25,207 bases of DNA from a virus: the IMG/VR virus record IMGVR_UViG_3300044742_000147, positions 1-25,207 of that record; one strand, written 5' to 3'. This document shows, piece after piece, positions 8,301 through 15,678 of the stretch (positions within the stretch are counted from its first letter, which is position 1; every line of letters begins with the position of its first letter). A program made the position numbers and the translations under genes. The notes below the pieces were generated by a model. The model was not told the DNA's origin, did not search any database, and saw only the letters and a program-made list of their open reading frames with translations.

Positions 8301-9561
8301 CCGGAAAAGCTTGTGCATTCTGCTTTGCAATTGGCGCGGTCGGACTGAGCGCAAGATCGACTCTCGCCGGAAGCAATCCAATATTCGTCGATAACGCGGG
8401 GGCTGTGGTTGTCTGTGCAAGATCAACCCTTGCCGGAGCAAGCGCTAAAGCTTGCTGGCTTGTCGGCGCGACAGTCGAAAGAGCTACGTTCCCTTGTGGA
8501 GGAAGCGGATTGATACGCGATGAAAGAGCAGGCGCAACGGTCGTCTGTGCAATGTTGCCTTGCGGTGGTGTGATATCGACTGACGCCGCTGCCGGCGTGT
8601 AAGTGATGACGATAAGGCCAGCCCCACCAGTACCGCCAGTGCGTGTTCCTGCTGACGCGCGCGTGCCACCAGACGCGCCACCCCCGCCGCCATAATTCCC
8701 GCCGTTTCCTCCTTTGCTTACTGATGGTGAGGAGTTGGCGCTGAATTCACCACCGCCACCACCGCCGCCACCAGCACCGGCTGTCGCGCCACCGACAGTC
8801 TGTGTCCAAGTTGAAGCGTTGCCGAGAGTGCCGCCGTCTCCACCTGTTGATGTGCCTGTGGTTGTGAACCCACCGCCGCCTCCACCTCCCCCTCCAACTG
8901 TTGCAGAACCACCAGAACCACCAGCACTGCCGCCAGTACCAGCACCACCGCCAGAATTTCCCGCGCCGCCAGCAGACCCGGTTGCGACGTTGCCATTATT
9001 AACTCCTGCGGTCGATGAGCCGCCGTTGGCACCGCCGCCACCAGAGCCACCGTTAGAGGAAGTATTGCCATTTGTGCCGCCGGATTTGCCAGAACCAGAC
9101 GGCCCTGCTGCACCTCCCGCGCCACTACCGCCGGTTACTCCCGCGCCACCAGTCTGCGAAGTTGGAGTGTAGGTTACCGGAGAAGGAGTCCCATTGGTGA
9201 CTCCCAAACCTCCCGCTCCACCACCAGTACCCACTAGGCCCTTATTTCCACATCTCGCTTCGTAGGTGTTTGTTGTTGTGGTGCCCTCCCAGAATGTCGC
9301 TTGGGTATTCTGGTCTGCCGTCGCCGTGTTATTTGCTTTGACTGCAAAAGCAGTGGTCGCACCAAGAGACCCGGAGGAATACACTAGTCCGTAGTAGCCG
9401 CCACCGCCGCCACCATTCCCGGCGAAATGGCCACTACCGCCAGTGCCCGCTGCGCCATCACCACCGCATCCGACAAGCTCGACCGTGTGGCCAGCGTCGG
9501 ACCAATCGCCCGGCTTCGACCACGGCGAAGAAGATGCAGATGTGAGAAAGACGATAGTCAT
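5380..9561 (-). CDS. Giant neck-appendage-like repeat protein (Gly-rich, 34 repeats, SPRY, stopper domain)
   Basis: The 1393-residue product has five parts. Residues 1-~325: a Gly-rich domain with long Gly runs and GG-x-GG patterns, like poly-glycine adhesin or tail-tip domains. About 331-595: twelve 22-residue repeats with core PARVDLALSTVAP. About 596-800: a SPRY/concanavalin-like domain (GKFCFKV, TAIGFANAS, SWPGFD, GNWNDDAGADPATG, PSGFSAWDQ). About 801-1285: some 22 further repeats. About 1285-1393: the head-tail stopper domain (PWTR, ATYWPP, CRWQD, SNAIVYP, GGYLALG, GAFEIR). The likely role is a long fibre anchored at the neck with lectin-like modules exposed; this is inferred from architecture. 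The gene is ATGA-coupled to both neighbours. It is a single uninterrupted 4.2-kb frame, so the array is under selection. Confidence 0.85.
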   Translation of the reverse strand: MTIVFLTSASSSPWSKPGDWSDAGHTVELVGCGGDGAAGTGGSGHFAGNGGGGGGYYGLVYSSGSLGATTAFAVKANNTATADQNTQATFWEGTTTTNTYEARCGNKGLVGTGGGAGGLGVTNGTPSPVTYTPTSQTGGAGVTGGSGAGGAAGPSGSGKSGGTNGNTSSNGGSGGGGANGGSSTAGVNNGNVATGSAGGAGNSGGGAGTGGSAGGSGGSATVGGGGGGGGGFTTTGTSTGGDGGTLGNASTWTQTVGGATAGAGGGGGGGGEFSANSSPSVSKGGNGGNYGGGGGASGGTRASAGTRTGGTGGAGLIVITYTPAAASVDITPPQGNIAQTTVAPALSSRINPLPPQGNVALSTVAPTSQQALALAPARVDLAQTTTAPALSTNIGLLPARVDLALSPTAPIAKQNAQAFPDRVDLALSTVAPTLTERIAFTPAQGNVTQSTVEPALSTNIGLLPAGGDIAISTVAPSLTLTQRIFPASGDIALSTTAPAVQLETDIAPARVDLALSSVAPSLTLTQRLSPAAGDIALSSDVPSLTLIIALSPSNGDVALSTTAPDVILTAAENLVLTPAASDLALSSVAPTLSYWIGLTAAQVGAETLDPNRHDQAIMLTAANLIAYTDSTASYPSAFSLSSKSAGKFCFKVLTQVLVGGADTAIGFANASAVSDNSGNSWPGFDTNSTAVYANADIYFNGVFIGNGESFNLGQEVLFAVDMGTREFWYKVATGNWNDDAGADPATGTLGFPLGFTGDAFVVITILGQSQLTLDFTVVGVTLPSGFSAWDQNTVLFVSSVAPILTISASTDISPAHADLALSTFAPTLAERIVLAPANVDLALSTVAPSLAFIVSLSPANADLLLSTAAPSSQQVFTLTPATVDLALSTVAPSVTLTVKLSSASADLALSTAAPTVQENARYSPASVDALLSQTAPTAFLTAQTAISPAVGDLSLSTAAPILALNTGLLPARVDLVLSSVAPLVASSTGRFPASADLTLSSVAPALLLTLNQFPVAADLALSSQSPQVATGDSVSLVIPNAELALSSVAPAVDATDDRFLTPANADLLLSTTAPNVSLLASSVPASADLTLSTVAPSLSTFTAASPAHTDLTLSTVAPAASLNTVIVPANADLAISNVAPSVTLFAVLSPTRFDLTLSTTAPSLTFRESITVASADLALSSTAPAFTLISVQAPANSDLSLSTSAPSLALNYTIAPARADLILSTTAPLIEFRIVLRPGAADLLLTSTAPDAGGALVFSPDTAQLLLSVAAGFGPIVETEEGSLPPWTRNMTALATYWPPTSDDRFGTRLLLPPIIIRCRWQDTGQLFRDVRGQERISNAIVYPARKLEIGGYLALGEFNELDPLNVDGAFEIRQTHVSPAYFADRQLNKCWL
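5715..7160 (-). repeat. Coding repeat array B: ~22 copies of a 66-bp unit
   Basis: Between the SPRY domain and the stopper domain the protein is built of about 22 units of 22 residues, such as ISPAHADLALSTFAP plus a seven-residue variable part. The DNA copies are diverged at synonymous and non-synonymous sites, so this is an old array and not a recent slippage product. The conserved core is Pro-Ala-x-x-Asp-Leu-x-Leu-Ser-Thr/Ser-x-Ala-Pro. Confidence 0.9.
7150..7775 (-). other. SPRY/lectin-like domain inserted in the repeat array
   Basis: About 200 residues without the repeat interrupt the array. Motifs GKFCFKVLTQV, TAIGFANASA, NSWPGFD, FAVDMGTREFWYKV, GNWNDDAGADPATG and LPSGFSAWD follow the order of SPRY domains found in many phage virion proteins. 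Such domains are beta-sandwiches that bind protein or glycan ligands. Flanking repeats continue directly on both sides. Confidence 0.75.
7790..8575 (-). repeat. Coding repeat array A: ~12 copies of a 66-bp unit
   Basis: Twelve 22-residue units (for example LLPARVDLALSPTAP plus a variable part) join the Gly-rich N-terminal domain to the SPRY domain. Some early copies have GNV/GNI in place of VDL and QTT/QST in place of LST. The period is constant at 66 bp with one or two small insertions. Confidence 0.9.
8590..9480 (-). other. Glycine-rich N-terminal domain of the giant protein
   Basis: About 300 residues are dominated by Gly, Ser, Thr and Ala, with runs of up to nine Gly. The plus strand here is a CCACCGCCG-type triplet-rich stretch. 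The start VELVGCGGDGAAGTGG and the end GGAGLIVITYTP are typical bounds of the phage Gly-rich domain. Poly-glycine sandwiches in known phage adhesins recognise host surface molecules; that role here is inference. Confidence 0.75.
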
Positions 9562-9959
9562 GTTTCAACAATCGAGTGCAGATCGAGTGAACGTTTTGTA
9601 TGCTCAAGGCATCGCAGCTTATACATTTGAACCGCAACACTCCCCGCTTCGTCGAGGTTTGGACGCGTGTCGAGCCATTTACCAAACTCCAATTCAATAC
9701 GCGCAATCACGATCGGGATGTCATTCCATGCTATCGGTTCGTGCACAATCAATCGCGGCACAACAAACAAAAGCTCATCGCAACGCACATGGTGCCTAAG
9801 CTCCGTGCGATGCGCGACAACGAAGCGAATACCACCGTAAGTATCCAAGACACCAGCGAGACGACTGGCACGCGGATTGCGCTTGCGGCAACGCCGATTC
9901 CCGCCCCCCTTGCATTGTGTTTCATCGCCTGAACAAGCAACGCAATAGTCCGCCTTCAT
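9558..9959 (-). CDS. Unknown Cys-rich small protein between the two appendage genes
   Basis: I do not recognise this 133-residue protein. The N-terminus has four Cys (YCVACSGDETQCKGGGNRRC) in a Cys-x2-Cys...Cys...Cys layout that could bind zinc, followed by a basic patch and a C-terminal half with mixed helix and strand (RFVVAHRTEL, ELLFVVPRLIVHEP, IPIVIARIELEFGKWL). The gene is real on several grounds: ATG 9959-9957 overlaps the upstream TGA (ATGA), its own TGA overlaps the next ATG (ATGA), and it fills the space exactly. Being locked between the two repeat proteins suggests a partner, chaperone or assembly factor for the appendage. A GTG two codons upstream is a possible alternative start. 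Confidence 0.65.
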   Translation of the reverse strand: MKADYCVACSGDETQCKGGGNRRCRKRNPRASRLAGVLDTYGGIRFVVAHRTELRHHVRCDELLFVVPRLIVHEPIAWNDIPIVIARIELEFGKWLDTRPNLDEAGSVAVQMYKLRCLEHTKRSLDLHSIVET

Positions 9960-11122
9960 AACCACACCTTATTCAATTGTCTGTCACCAAGCGGAGCGGC
10001 GCTTGCGCCTATCTTCCGAATCTCAAATGCATTAGCTGCGTAATCAAACGGATCAGCAATCCCTGTTTTATCACCGAGCGCAAGATACCCGCCAAGCGCA
10101 AGCTTGCGCACCGGATAGACGATGGCGTTCGACCGGCGCTCCTCGCCCGGGATGTTTCTGAACTCCGCACGCAAATCCTCCCATCTGCACAGCACGGTTA
10201 CCGGGGGCGCAATTGTTAGCGCGCCCAAGCGGTCATTGACCAACGGAGCCCAATACGTCGCCGTTTGATACATTCCACGCGTCCACGGCTCTAAACCAAT
10301 GAACGGCGTGGTGAAGATTGGAGGCGTGGTTGAAAGAATTAAGTCGCAATGATCCGGAGACAAAACAAGACTGATTACGGATACCGGAGGCTCGGTCGAA
10401 AGAATCAGATCGCAATGAGCGCCGGAGAACGTCAGGTTCAAATGCGGTGGAGTGGTCGAAAGCGTAAGGTCAGCACCCGGCACGTAGAAGCCAACCAAAC
10501 TTTCATGAGCAGCAGTCGAAAGTGTAAGGTCTACGTGCGCAGGCGGAATGCGATAATCAAGCGACGGCGCGGTCGTCGTCAGATTGACATTAGCGTGACC
10601 GGGCTCGTAGTTGCCGACGAAAGTTGCTGACGGCGATTCTGTCGTTAAATTTAAGTTTGCTTGTCCAGGCTGATAGTCACCAAGTAATGCTGCAGACGGC
10701 GGCTCGGTCGTCAGCAACAGGTCAACATGCCCTATGGAAACGTTAAGATGGAGCGACGGTGCAAAAGTTGAAAGAGTTAAGTCGGCATGTCCTGAATGGA
10801 TATTGATATCAATCGACGGAGTAAATGAAGAAAGGATCAAATCAGCATGCGCGGGAGGAATACTGAAATTAAGCGACGGAGCGGTAGTGGTTAGATTAAG
10901 ATCCGTGTGACCGATGAAATAAACAGCACCTATAAACAGCGGCGTAGTTGAAAGAACAAGTTGTGTTGTATCAGGCGAGAGCGGATAGACTGCCGGAGCA
11001 ATAGTCGAAAGAGTAAGCTGCGCTGCATTAGGCGACAGCGATACCGATACCTCGACGGGATCAGCTTGCTGCCCGAACGCGAACTGGCCGAATGCTCCTA
11101 GCCGTGGGATGCCTGCGGCCAT
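9956..11122 (-). CDS. Second neck-appendage-like repeat protein with stopper domain
   Basis: The 388-residue product starts MAAGIPRLGAFGQFAFG, then has about twelve repeats of 18-22 residues (for example IPPAHADLILSSFTP and FSGAHCDLILSTEPP), related to but more irregular than those of the 1393-residue protein. From about residue 272 it carries the stopper-like domain (PWTRGM, ATYWAP, CRWED, SNAIVYPVRKL, GGYLALG, AFEIRK, DRQLNKVWL). By eye this domain is roughly half identical to that of the giant protein. It lacks Gly-rich and SPRY modules, so it may be the short or inner version of the same appendage. ATG 11122 has AGGA upstream; its TGA overlaps the next ATG. Confidence 0.85.
   Translation of the reverse strand: MAAGIPRLGAFGQFAFGQQADPVEVSVSLSPNAAQLTLSTIAPAVYPLSPDTTQLVLSTTPLFIGAVYFIGHTDLNLTTTAPSLNFSIPPAHADLILSSFTPSIDINIHSGHADLTLSTFAPSLHLNVSIGHVDLLLTTEPPSAALLGDYQPGQANLNLTTESPSATFVGNYEPGHANVNLTTTAPSLDYRIPPAHVDLTLSTAAHESLVGFYVPGADLTLSTTPPHLNLTFSGAHCDLILSTEPPVSVISLVLSPDHCDLILSTTPPIFTTPFIGLEPWTRGMYQTATYWAPLVNDRLGALTIAPPVTVLCRWEDLRAEFRNIPGEERRSNAIVYPVRKLALGGYLALGDKTGIADPFDYAANAFEIRKIGASAAPLGDRQLNKVWL
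10294..11040 (-). repeat. Coding repeat array C: ~12 copies of a 54-66-bp unit
   Basis: Core pattern is x-P-x-H-x-D-L-x-L-S/T-T-x-x-P with unit length 18 to 22 residues. Copies often carry His where the giant protein has Arg or Asn, and Leu-Thr-Thr in place of Leu-Ser-Thr. Same family as arrays A and B but on a separate branch. Confidence 0.85.
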
Positions 11123-11146
11123 CGTGCTGTCCTACTATTCGCCGCA

Positions 11147-11443
11147 TCAACGTTTTCTTCTGGCTGTCGCTCGCAACATCATTGCTTGCTGCATAGTCTC
11201 GCGCGCAAGCGCAACCTCCGGCCCTTCGAGCGCCGCTACCTGCACACGCAACTCTGCTATCTGGTTCTGCCGGTCAGCAATCTCCGCAATCAAAGTTTCA
11301 ATCTGAGATTTCAGCACAGAAGTTTTCGAGCCTGCCGCATCGACCACTGCCTGCTTCTGCTCGACAAGACCGTCAATCGCTTCCTTGACTTCGACTTCGG
11401 CCGCTTGCTTCACGTCAACAACTTCCGCGATTTCGTCTGCCAT
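11147..11443 (-). CDS. Small coiled-coil protein
   Basis: The 98-residue product starting MADEIAEVVDVKQAAEVEV is almost wholly helical with heptad-like Leu/Ile/Val/Ala spacing (SQIETLIAEIADRQNQIAELRVQVAALE), indicating a coiled coil over about residues 20-80, and a basic tail (ATARRKR). I chose ATG 11443 because AAGGAG lies at ideal spacing before it; a longer frame reaches back into the tailspike gene without a comparable site. It lies between the tailspike and the first repeat protein, so it may be a trimerisation or assembly helper. No family is recognised. Confidence 0.7.
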   Translation of the reverse strand: MADEIAEVVDVKQAAEVEVKEAIDGLVEQKQAVVDAAGSKTSVLKSQIETLIAEIADRQNQIAELRVQVAALEGPEVALARETMQQAMMLRATARRKR

Positions 11444-11453
11444 CGCTCTCTCC

Positions 11454-14369
11454 TTATGTGGTGAAGAACCACGTTGTTGTTGCCAAATCGTAAATCGCAT
11501 CAACATGCTTACCTGCTGCGATTGTCGTCGGCGCATTCTTGAGCGTATCCCCGTCGGGGGAACTGGTAAACGTCAACGATGTGATTGCTTCTGCAAAAAT
11601 GAACTTGGCAAGCTGCCCGTTGTTCAAGCCCTGCATATTTGGAAATAGCTGCGGCATGTTGATCGTCAGCGCCGCAAGCGTGCCGGCCGGGTTGATTACG
11701 TTATGATAGACACCGCTATCAATCTGGATCGTCTGTCCGGTAGTCGGAGTAAAGTACCCACGCCCGGAATCGTTAGCTCCGGATATGCCAATTTGGGTAG
11801 CACCTGTGAAAGTTGAGGCATCAATATAATCATAGACGCCTCCCGTCCTGACCTGAGCAGGCTGGCCAGGAACAGGAGTGCCAGTACCAAGTACGCCCGG
11901 AGCAGTGGAAGTATAGAAATCAAGAAAGTATGCACCAGCGCTTACAGAAATCGAACCGCCGGCATTCGACCAAACCCCGTCATAAAAGACGTCGACGACC
12001 TCAGAGTACCCAGGTGTATTAAGCTCTGCAAATACATTTGGCAGCATCGTGACGCCGGGCACAGCAATAAGCCGACCCGTGAACGCCACGATGAAATGCC
12101 CGTTGAAGATAACAGCCGGACTGTTCCCCATGAACCACATGAACGCTATTACTGTCCTGGCAGGATCAATTCCTGTTTGGATACAGGGGTTGGCAACGTT
12201 TGGTCCCCATGCGCAGTCGATAATTGTGTTGATCCCGGCATTGACTCGCAAGAAGGTATAGTTGGTGTTCGCGTTGAACCTAACCCTGGTCCAAGTGATA
12301 GGATCAGCCCCGACGTTCGCGCGAACGGTGCAGCTAGTATCAAGATTTGCCGGGTCAGCATCAAAGACAACGCTCGGCAGTCCTCCTTCGTCATTCAAGT
12401 TGCCTCGGACAGTCAGCGTGCCATTGCCGACCCACCCATGAACCGTGAACAAGCAGAATTCATCATTCCCGGGATTGATCGTGAAATGAGTGTCGGCAAA
12501 TTGAAGCGTGATGTCGAAGCCAGCGAAATCGTAGATTGACTGAATGGCATCGTACCCGCCTTGTGGCGTGGCGTAAGGCTGTGTTGCAGTACCATTGCCT
12601 GATGTATTGCTTCCAACGCCCGTGAGTGTGAAAGTGAAACCGCTGCCGCCTCCGATGTCTCCTGAAGCCGCCGAAAGTACGTTGCCTATGACGTACCCGG
12701 TCGGCACGGTTGTCAGATCATAAATCTGAACCATCGTCACCGCGCCAGCAGTGACGCGGATATTTGCTCGCGCGCCTGTCCCGGCTCCACCGGTAAAAGC
12801 GACGTCTGTATAAAGACCGTCCGTGTATCCCGAACCACCAGCGATGGTGCCAAACAGATACCCGATATAAAAAGTCGTGTCAGCGGTGATCAGCGTTCGA
12901 GATGCCGTCACACGACCGGAGCAATGCCAAGTGCTGGTAGATTGTCGATAAGTAGCCTCGAAGAAACCGCCGCCAGAAATCCCGGCTGGCGGATTGACGA
13001 TGAATTGCCCTGCATTCGGCAGAACGGACAATGCAGCAATCATCCGCGACGTTTTGACGTGGATGATCTGTCCGTCAAATGGAGCAGGCGGCATCGTGAT
13101 AGTGCCGCTCGCCAACATCGTTGCAGGATTGAGCACGACGTGCCAATCCAAATCGTTAAGAGTGAGAGAAAAGCCTGTGATCGGCGTCTGATAGTTAACA
13201 TTGCTATCAAGGACTCGATTTAAGCCATGCGTTGCGCCATTGTTCACATTGTCGTCAAACAGAGCACCGCCGCCAAAAAATAAAGGATCATTCGCGCCCG
13301 GCAAGGTCGTGCCGATATACCGTGCAACACCATCAGGCCCGAGCGTGATGCCTGCGGACGCCATCGGGAATCCAGCGCCACTGAAAGTACAAAATAAGAA
13401 ACTGAGTTGTCCTCCATATGCGATGAAGAACCAATCATCTGAAGCGTTGACGCCTGCTCCTATTTCAATCGCACAACTGATGAACTCAACGAGTGAGCCC
13501 GCACCTTGAATATTAAACCCGCCGGGGCCGAAGCAAGTGAATGTACCAAAGAATTTGACAGTCTGTCCTGAAACGTAGTTTGAGCAATCAACCAGCGCGC
13601 TCCCGCCGCTTATATCGCAATTGTTAATACCAAGTTGGCCGACGAAATTGCACGACACCGCCGCCCAACCCGAGGCATCGGGAATGAAAAGCTGGATATT
13701 GTTGACCCCGAGATTGCTGATGGTGCAGGCATCAACTTCAAGGGCCGCGCCTGAGAGCGCGAGATTTTCAAACCTAACCGCAGTCCTATCGCCGGCATTG
13801 CCGTTGAAAGTGAGAAAGCCGCCACCTGTCCATTCTTCCTGTATTTCAAGGACAGAGGAGCCGGTGTTGAGCGTGTAAGTTCCATCACCGCATTGAACCG
13901 CTACATTGAAGCCACCAAAGTCATAGTTGTTTGCAAGGGTGTCGTAGGCGTGTTGTGGCGATGCCCACGGCAAGCCGGCGCTCCCATCGCCCGTCACATC
14001 ACTGCCGGTAGTGGCGACGTAAAAGGTTGTATTCTCCGTCAACTTGTGACGGGGAGCATGCGCGACAGGGCCAGAGTAAATGCGCTCTGTGCCGTCAAGA
14101 TTGAGCGGCGCGTTGGCGATCTCTGTTGATGAAAGAACCGTGCGGCCGGTCAAGCGTGGCACGGTATTGTCGAGGACCGCGTAGCCTATTTCATGGCGCA
14201 GCGCGTCTTGCGGCTCAATGATGTACCAATAGGTGCGGCCGGTTATGCCACCAGCATCAGCAAACGTCTTCCAGCCAGGAACGACAGCACCAAGATTGAT
14301 GGTGCTGCCTGTCCCTGTAGACCCTACGATAACATTCGCAAGGTTGAGGAAGTCGGGTGAAATCGCCAT
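11454..14369 (-). CDS. Duplicated beta-helix tailspike/fibre protein
   Basis: The 971-residue product has an N-terminal phage fibre head domain (about 1-105, with GSTINLGAVVPGWKTFAD and RTVLSSTEIANA). Then come two copies of a beta-helix unit: the first starts near residue 115 (TTFYVATTGSDVTGDGSAG, QHAYDTL, YDFGGFNVAV), the second near 585 (TSGNGTATQPYATPQGGYDA, YDFAGFDITL). Each ends in a similar beta domain (VLNPATMLASGTITMP near 412; VINPAGTLAALTINMP near 890). A GSGYTDG-type virion domain (about 512-585) separates them. This is the fold of depolymerase or receptor-binding spikes that act on surface polysaccharide; no catalytic residues can be assigned by eye. The gene lies in the neck region and not at the tail-tip end. 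The start lies six bases after the upstream stop. Confidence 0.8.
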   Translation of the reverse strand: MAISPDFLNLANVIVGSTGTGSTINLGAVVPGWKTFADAGGITGRTYWYIIEPQDALRHEIGYAVLDNTVPRLTGRTVLSSTEIANAPLNLDGTERIYSGPVAHAPRHKLTENTTFYVATTGSDVTGDGSAGLPWASPQHAYDTLANNYDFGGFNVAVQCGDGTYTLNTGSSVLEIQEEWTGGGFLTFNGNAGDRTAVRFENLALSGAALEVDACTISNLGVNNIQLFIPDASGWAAVSCNFVGQLGINNCDISGGSALVDCSNYVSGQTVKFFGTFTCFGPGGFNIQGAGSLVEFISCAIEIGAGVNASDDWFFIAYGGQLSFLFCTFSGAGFPMASAGITLGPDGVARYIGTTLPGANDPLFFGGGALFDDNVNNGATHGLNRVLDSNVNYQTPITGFSLTLNDLDWHVVLNPATMLASGTITMPPAPFDGQIIHVKTSRMIAALSVLPNAGQFIVNPPAGISGGGFFEATYRQSTSTWHCSGRVTASRTLITADTTFYIGYLFGTIAGGSGYTDGLYTDVAFTGGAGTGARANIRVTAGAVTMVQIYDLTTVPTGYVIGNVLSAASGDIGGGSGFTFTLTGVGSNTSGNGTATQPYATPQGGYDAIQSIYDFAGFDITLQFADTHFTINPGNDEFCLFTVHGWVGNGTLTVRGNLNDEGGLPSVVFDADPANLDTSCTVRANVGADPITWTRVRFNANTNYTFLRVNAGINTIIDCAWGPNVANPCIQTGIDPARTVIAFMWFMGNSPAVIFNGHFIVAFTGRLIAVPGVTMLPNVFAELNTPGYSEVVDVFYDGVWSNAGGSISVSAGAYFLDFYTSTAPGVLGTGTPVPGQPAQVRTGGVYDYIDASTFTGATQIGISGANDSGRGYFTPTTGQTIQIDSGVYHNVINPAGTLAALTINMPQLFPNMQGLNNGQLAKFIFAEAITSLTFTSSPDGDTLKNAPTTIAAGKHVDAIYDLATTTWFFTT

Positions 14370-14375
14370 CGCATC

Positions 14376-14822
14376 TTAATTCAATTCGAAGATGCCGTTC
14401 GCACTCGGCGTGATGGTCAAGCGGTTGCCGGCAGTGATCGAGAACTGCGCGGTGGAGAGGGTCGAACGCACAAGAATCTTCCTCGCGCCCGCCGAAGCAC
14501 CTGTAACCCAAATCACAGCGAACTTGACGTTCGCGATGGTGCCGGCGTTGGCCGACCAGAACGACGCCGAGCTTGAGAAGCGATACTCCGACGCGGATGC
14601 ACCGGCCGTCCATGTCACGCCAGTGATTGCCTTGCCAGAGGACGAATAGCCGTTCGCCTCCGTCAATTCTCCCGTCACCGAACCGATTGTCGAAAGCGTC
14701 ACGGTCGCGGCATTTGACGCGGACGTGTAAAGACTCATTCGATACGAAGATGACGAAAGAAGCGACCCGTTGAAAAGGTTCTTCTTCGCTTTGTTGTAGA
14801 ACACCCATGCGCCAGCGGCCAT
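14376..14822 (-). CDS. Conserved phage virion protein of unknown role
   Basis: The 148-residue product MAAGAWVFYNKAKKNLFNG... belongs to a type I recognise from many proteobacterial phages: W-x-x-Y/F-N-x-A-K near the start, SYRMSLYTSASNAATVTLS, a VTGELTEANGYSSSGK strand region, and the C-terminal signature RLTITPSANGIFELN. It is beta-rich and typically sits near capsid or tail fibre genes; its precise function is not known to me. ATG 14822 was chosen because AGGAGG precedes it at good spacing; a longer frame to 14849 lacks this. The previous gene ends two bases upstream. Confidence 0.75.
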   Translation of the reverse strand: MAAGAWVFYNKAKKNLFNGSLLSSSSYRMSLYTSASNAATVTLSTIGSVTGELTEANGYSSSGKAITGVTWTAGASASEYRFSSSASFWSANAGTIANVKFAVIWVTGASAGARKILVRSTLSTAQFSITAGNRLTITPSANGIFELN

Positions 14823-14823
14823 G

Positions 14824-15678
14824 TTAGCCTCCTGTTTCGAGTGATGCACCTGTCCGCATCGCGGTCGCGATCAAGCCTGGACCGTGAACGTTGAGGCGGA
14901 ATAGATTCCCTCGCTCCTTGATCAAGGATTGAAAATCCTCGAATTGCTTCATATGCCACGGAGCGCATTCAAACATTTGCGCAAAGCCGCTGCCGTCGTT
15001 TGATCGAAGCCACGTACGCACACGACCATCCTTGTCATTTGCACCCTGCACATAGGCATGGTGCTTGCCATCAATCCAGCAAGAGTCGAGACCGAATATG
15101 TGGAAGCTCACAAAGCCGAGCATCCGCATGACTGATATGACCCGCACGCCGATCGTCGTGCCAATGGTGACAGGATTTAGCCGGCCAAAATAATATTCCT
15201 TGAGCAATTCAAGCTCGGCTTCGCTTCCGGTACCAAGCGCATGCCAGATCAGGATATCGCGCCCGCGGCATGTCTCAAACGTCTTCGGATGACATTGCGA
15301 TGCGAGCAAATAACGACAACCTTCGATAGGACGCTTGACCATATCCGCCATGAATTCGCGCGCGTCGATCATTACAAAAGCGGATGGTTTGAGGTTCCGC
15401 GACAAGCACCATTCATAGCCGCCGTTGACCGCGACTATTTTTCCGCCTGCCCAATACTCCGCGACAAGTTCCTGTTCCGTCATATCAAGAGACGGACCGC
15501 CACAAACAATCAACAAGACCTCCGAATTAGGTTCGTGCTTTTGAACCTGCGGAAGACCGCGCCGAATGTTGGTTGCGATTTGATCAAGCAAAACTTCGTC
15601 GGTCGTATTGCACCCGCAGTCAGGAGCAAACGAAACCGGATAAACCTTGCTTTCGTCAAATGCGACTTGCAGGTTCAT
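14824..15678 (-). CDS. DUF115 / Maf- and MptE-like protein
   Basis: The 284-residue product matches the DUF115 (PF01973) type: LLIVCGGPSLD near residues 55-65, IVAVNGGYEWCLSRNLKPSAFVMIDAR around 80-106, a central TGSEAELELL and IGTTIGVRVISVMRMLGF, then FHIFGLDSC. DUF115 proteins include Maf, which transfers nonulosonic acids to flagellin Ser/Thr, and the archaeal pterin kinase MptE. Phage members are common but poorly characterised. In this operon with three glycosyltransferases a sugar-transfer role is more plausible than pterin metabolism (inference). ATG 15678 overlaps the stop of the methyltransferase (ATGA); an upstream in-frame start ten codons earlier is less likely. Confidence 0.75.
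   Translation of the reverse strand: MNLQVAFDESKVYPVSFAPDCGCNTTDEVLLDQIATNIRRGLPQVQKHEPNSEVLLIVCGGPSLDMTEQELVAEYWAGGKIVAVNGGYEWCLSRNLKPSAFVMIDAREFMADMVKRPIEGCRYLLASQCHPKTFETCRGRDILIWHALGTGSEAELELLKEYYFGRLNPVTIGTTIGVRVISVMRMLGFVSFHIFGLDSCWIDGKHHAYVQGANDKDGRVRTWLRSNDGSGFAQMFECAPWHMKQFEDFQSLIKERGNLFRLNVHGPGLIATAMRTGASLETGG

Noticed and set aside
5715-8575. Repeat array as a CRISPR or satellite
   Set aside because: The units are diverged, keep one reading frame throughout and have no constant spacers; they are coding repeats.
8714-9172. Plus-strand Pro-rich open frame
   Set aside because: It is the complement of the Gly-rich domain (GGN codons read as NCC), so it arises from composition alone.
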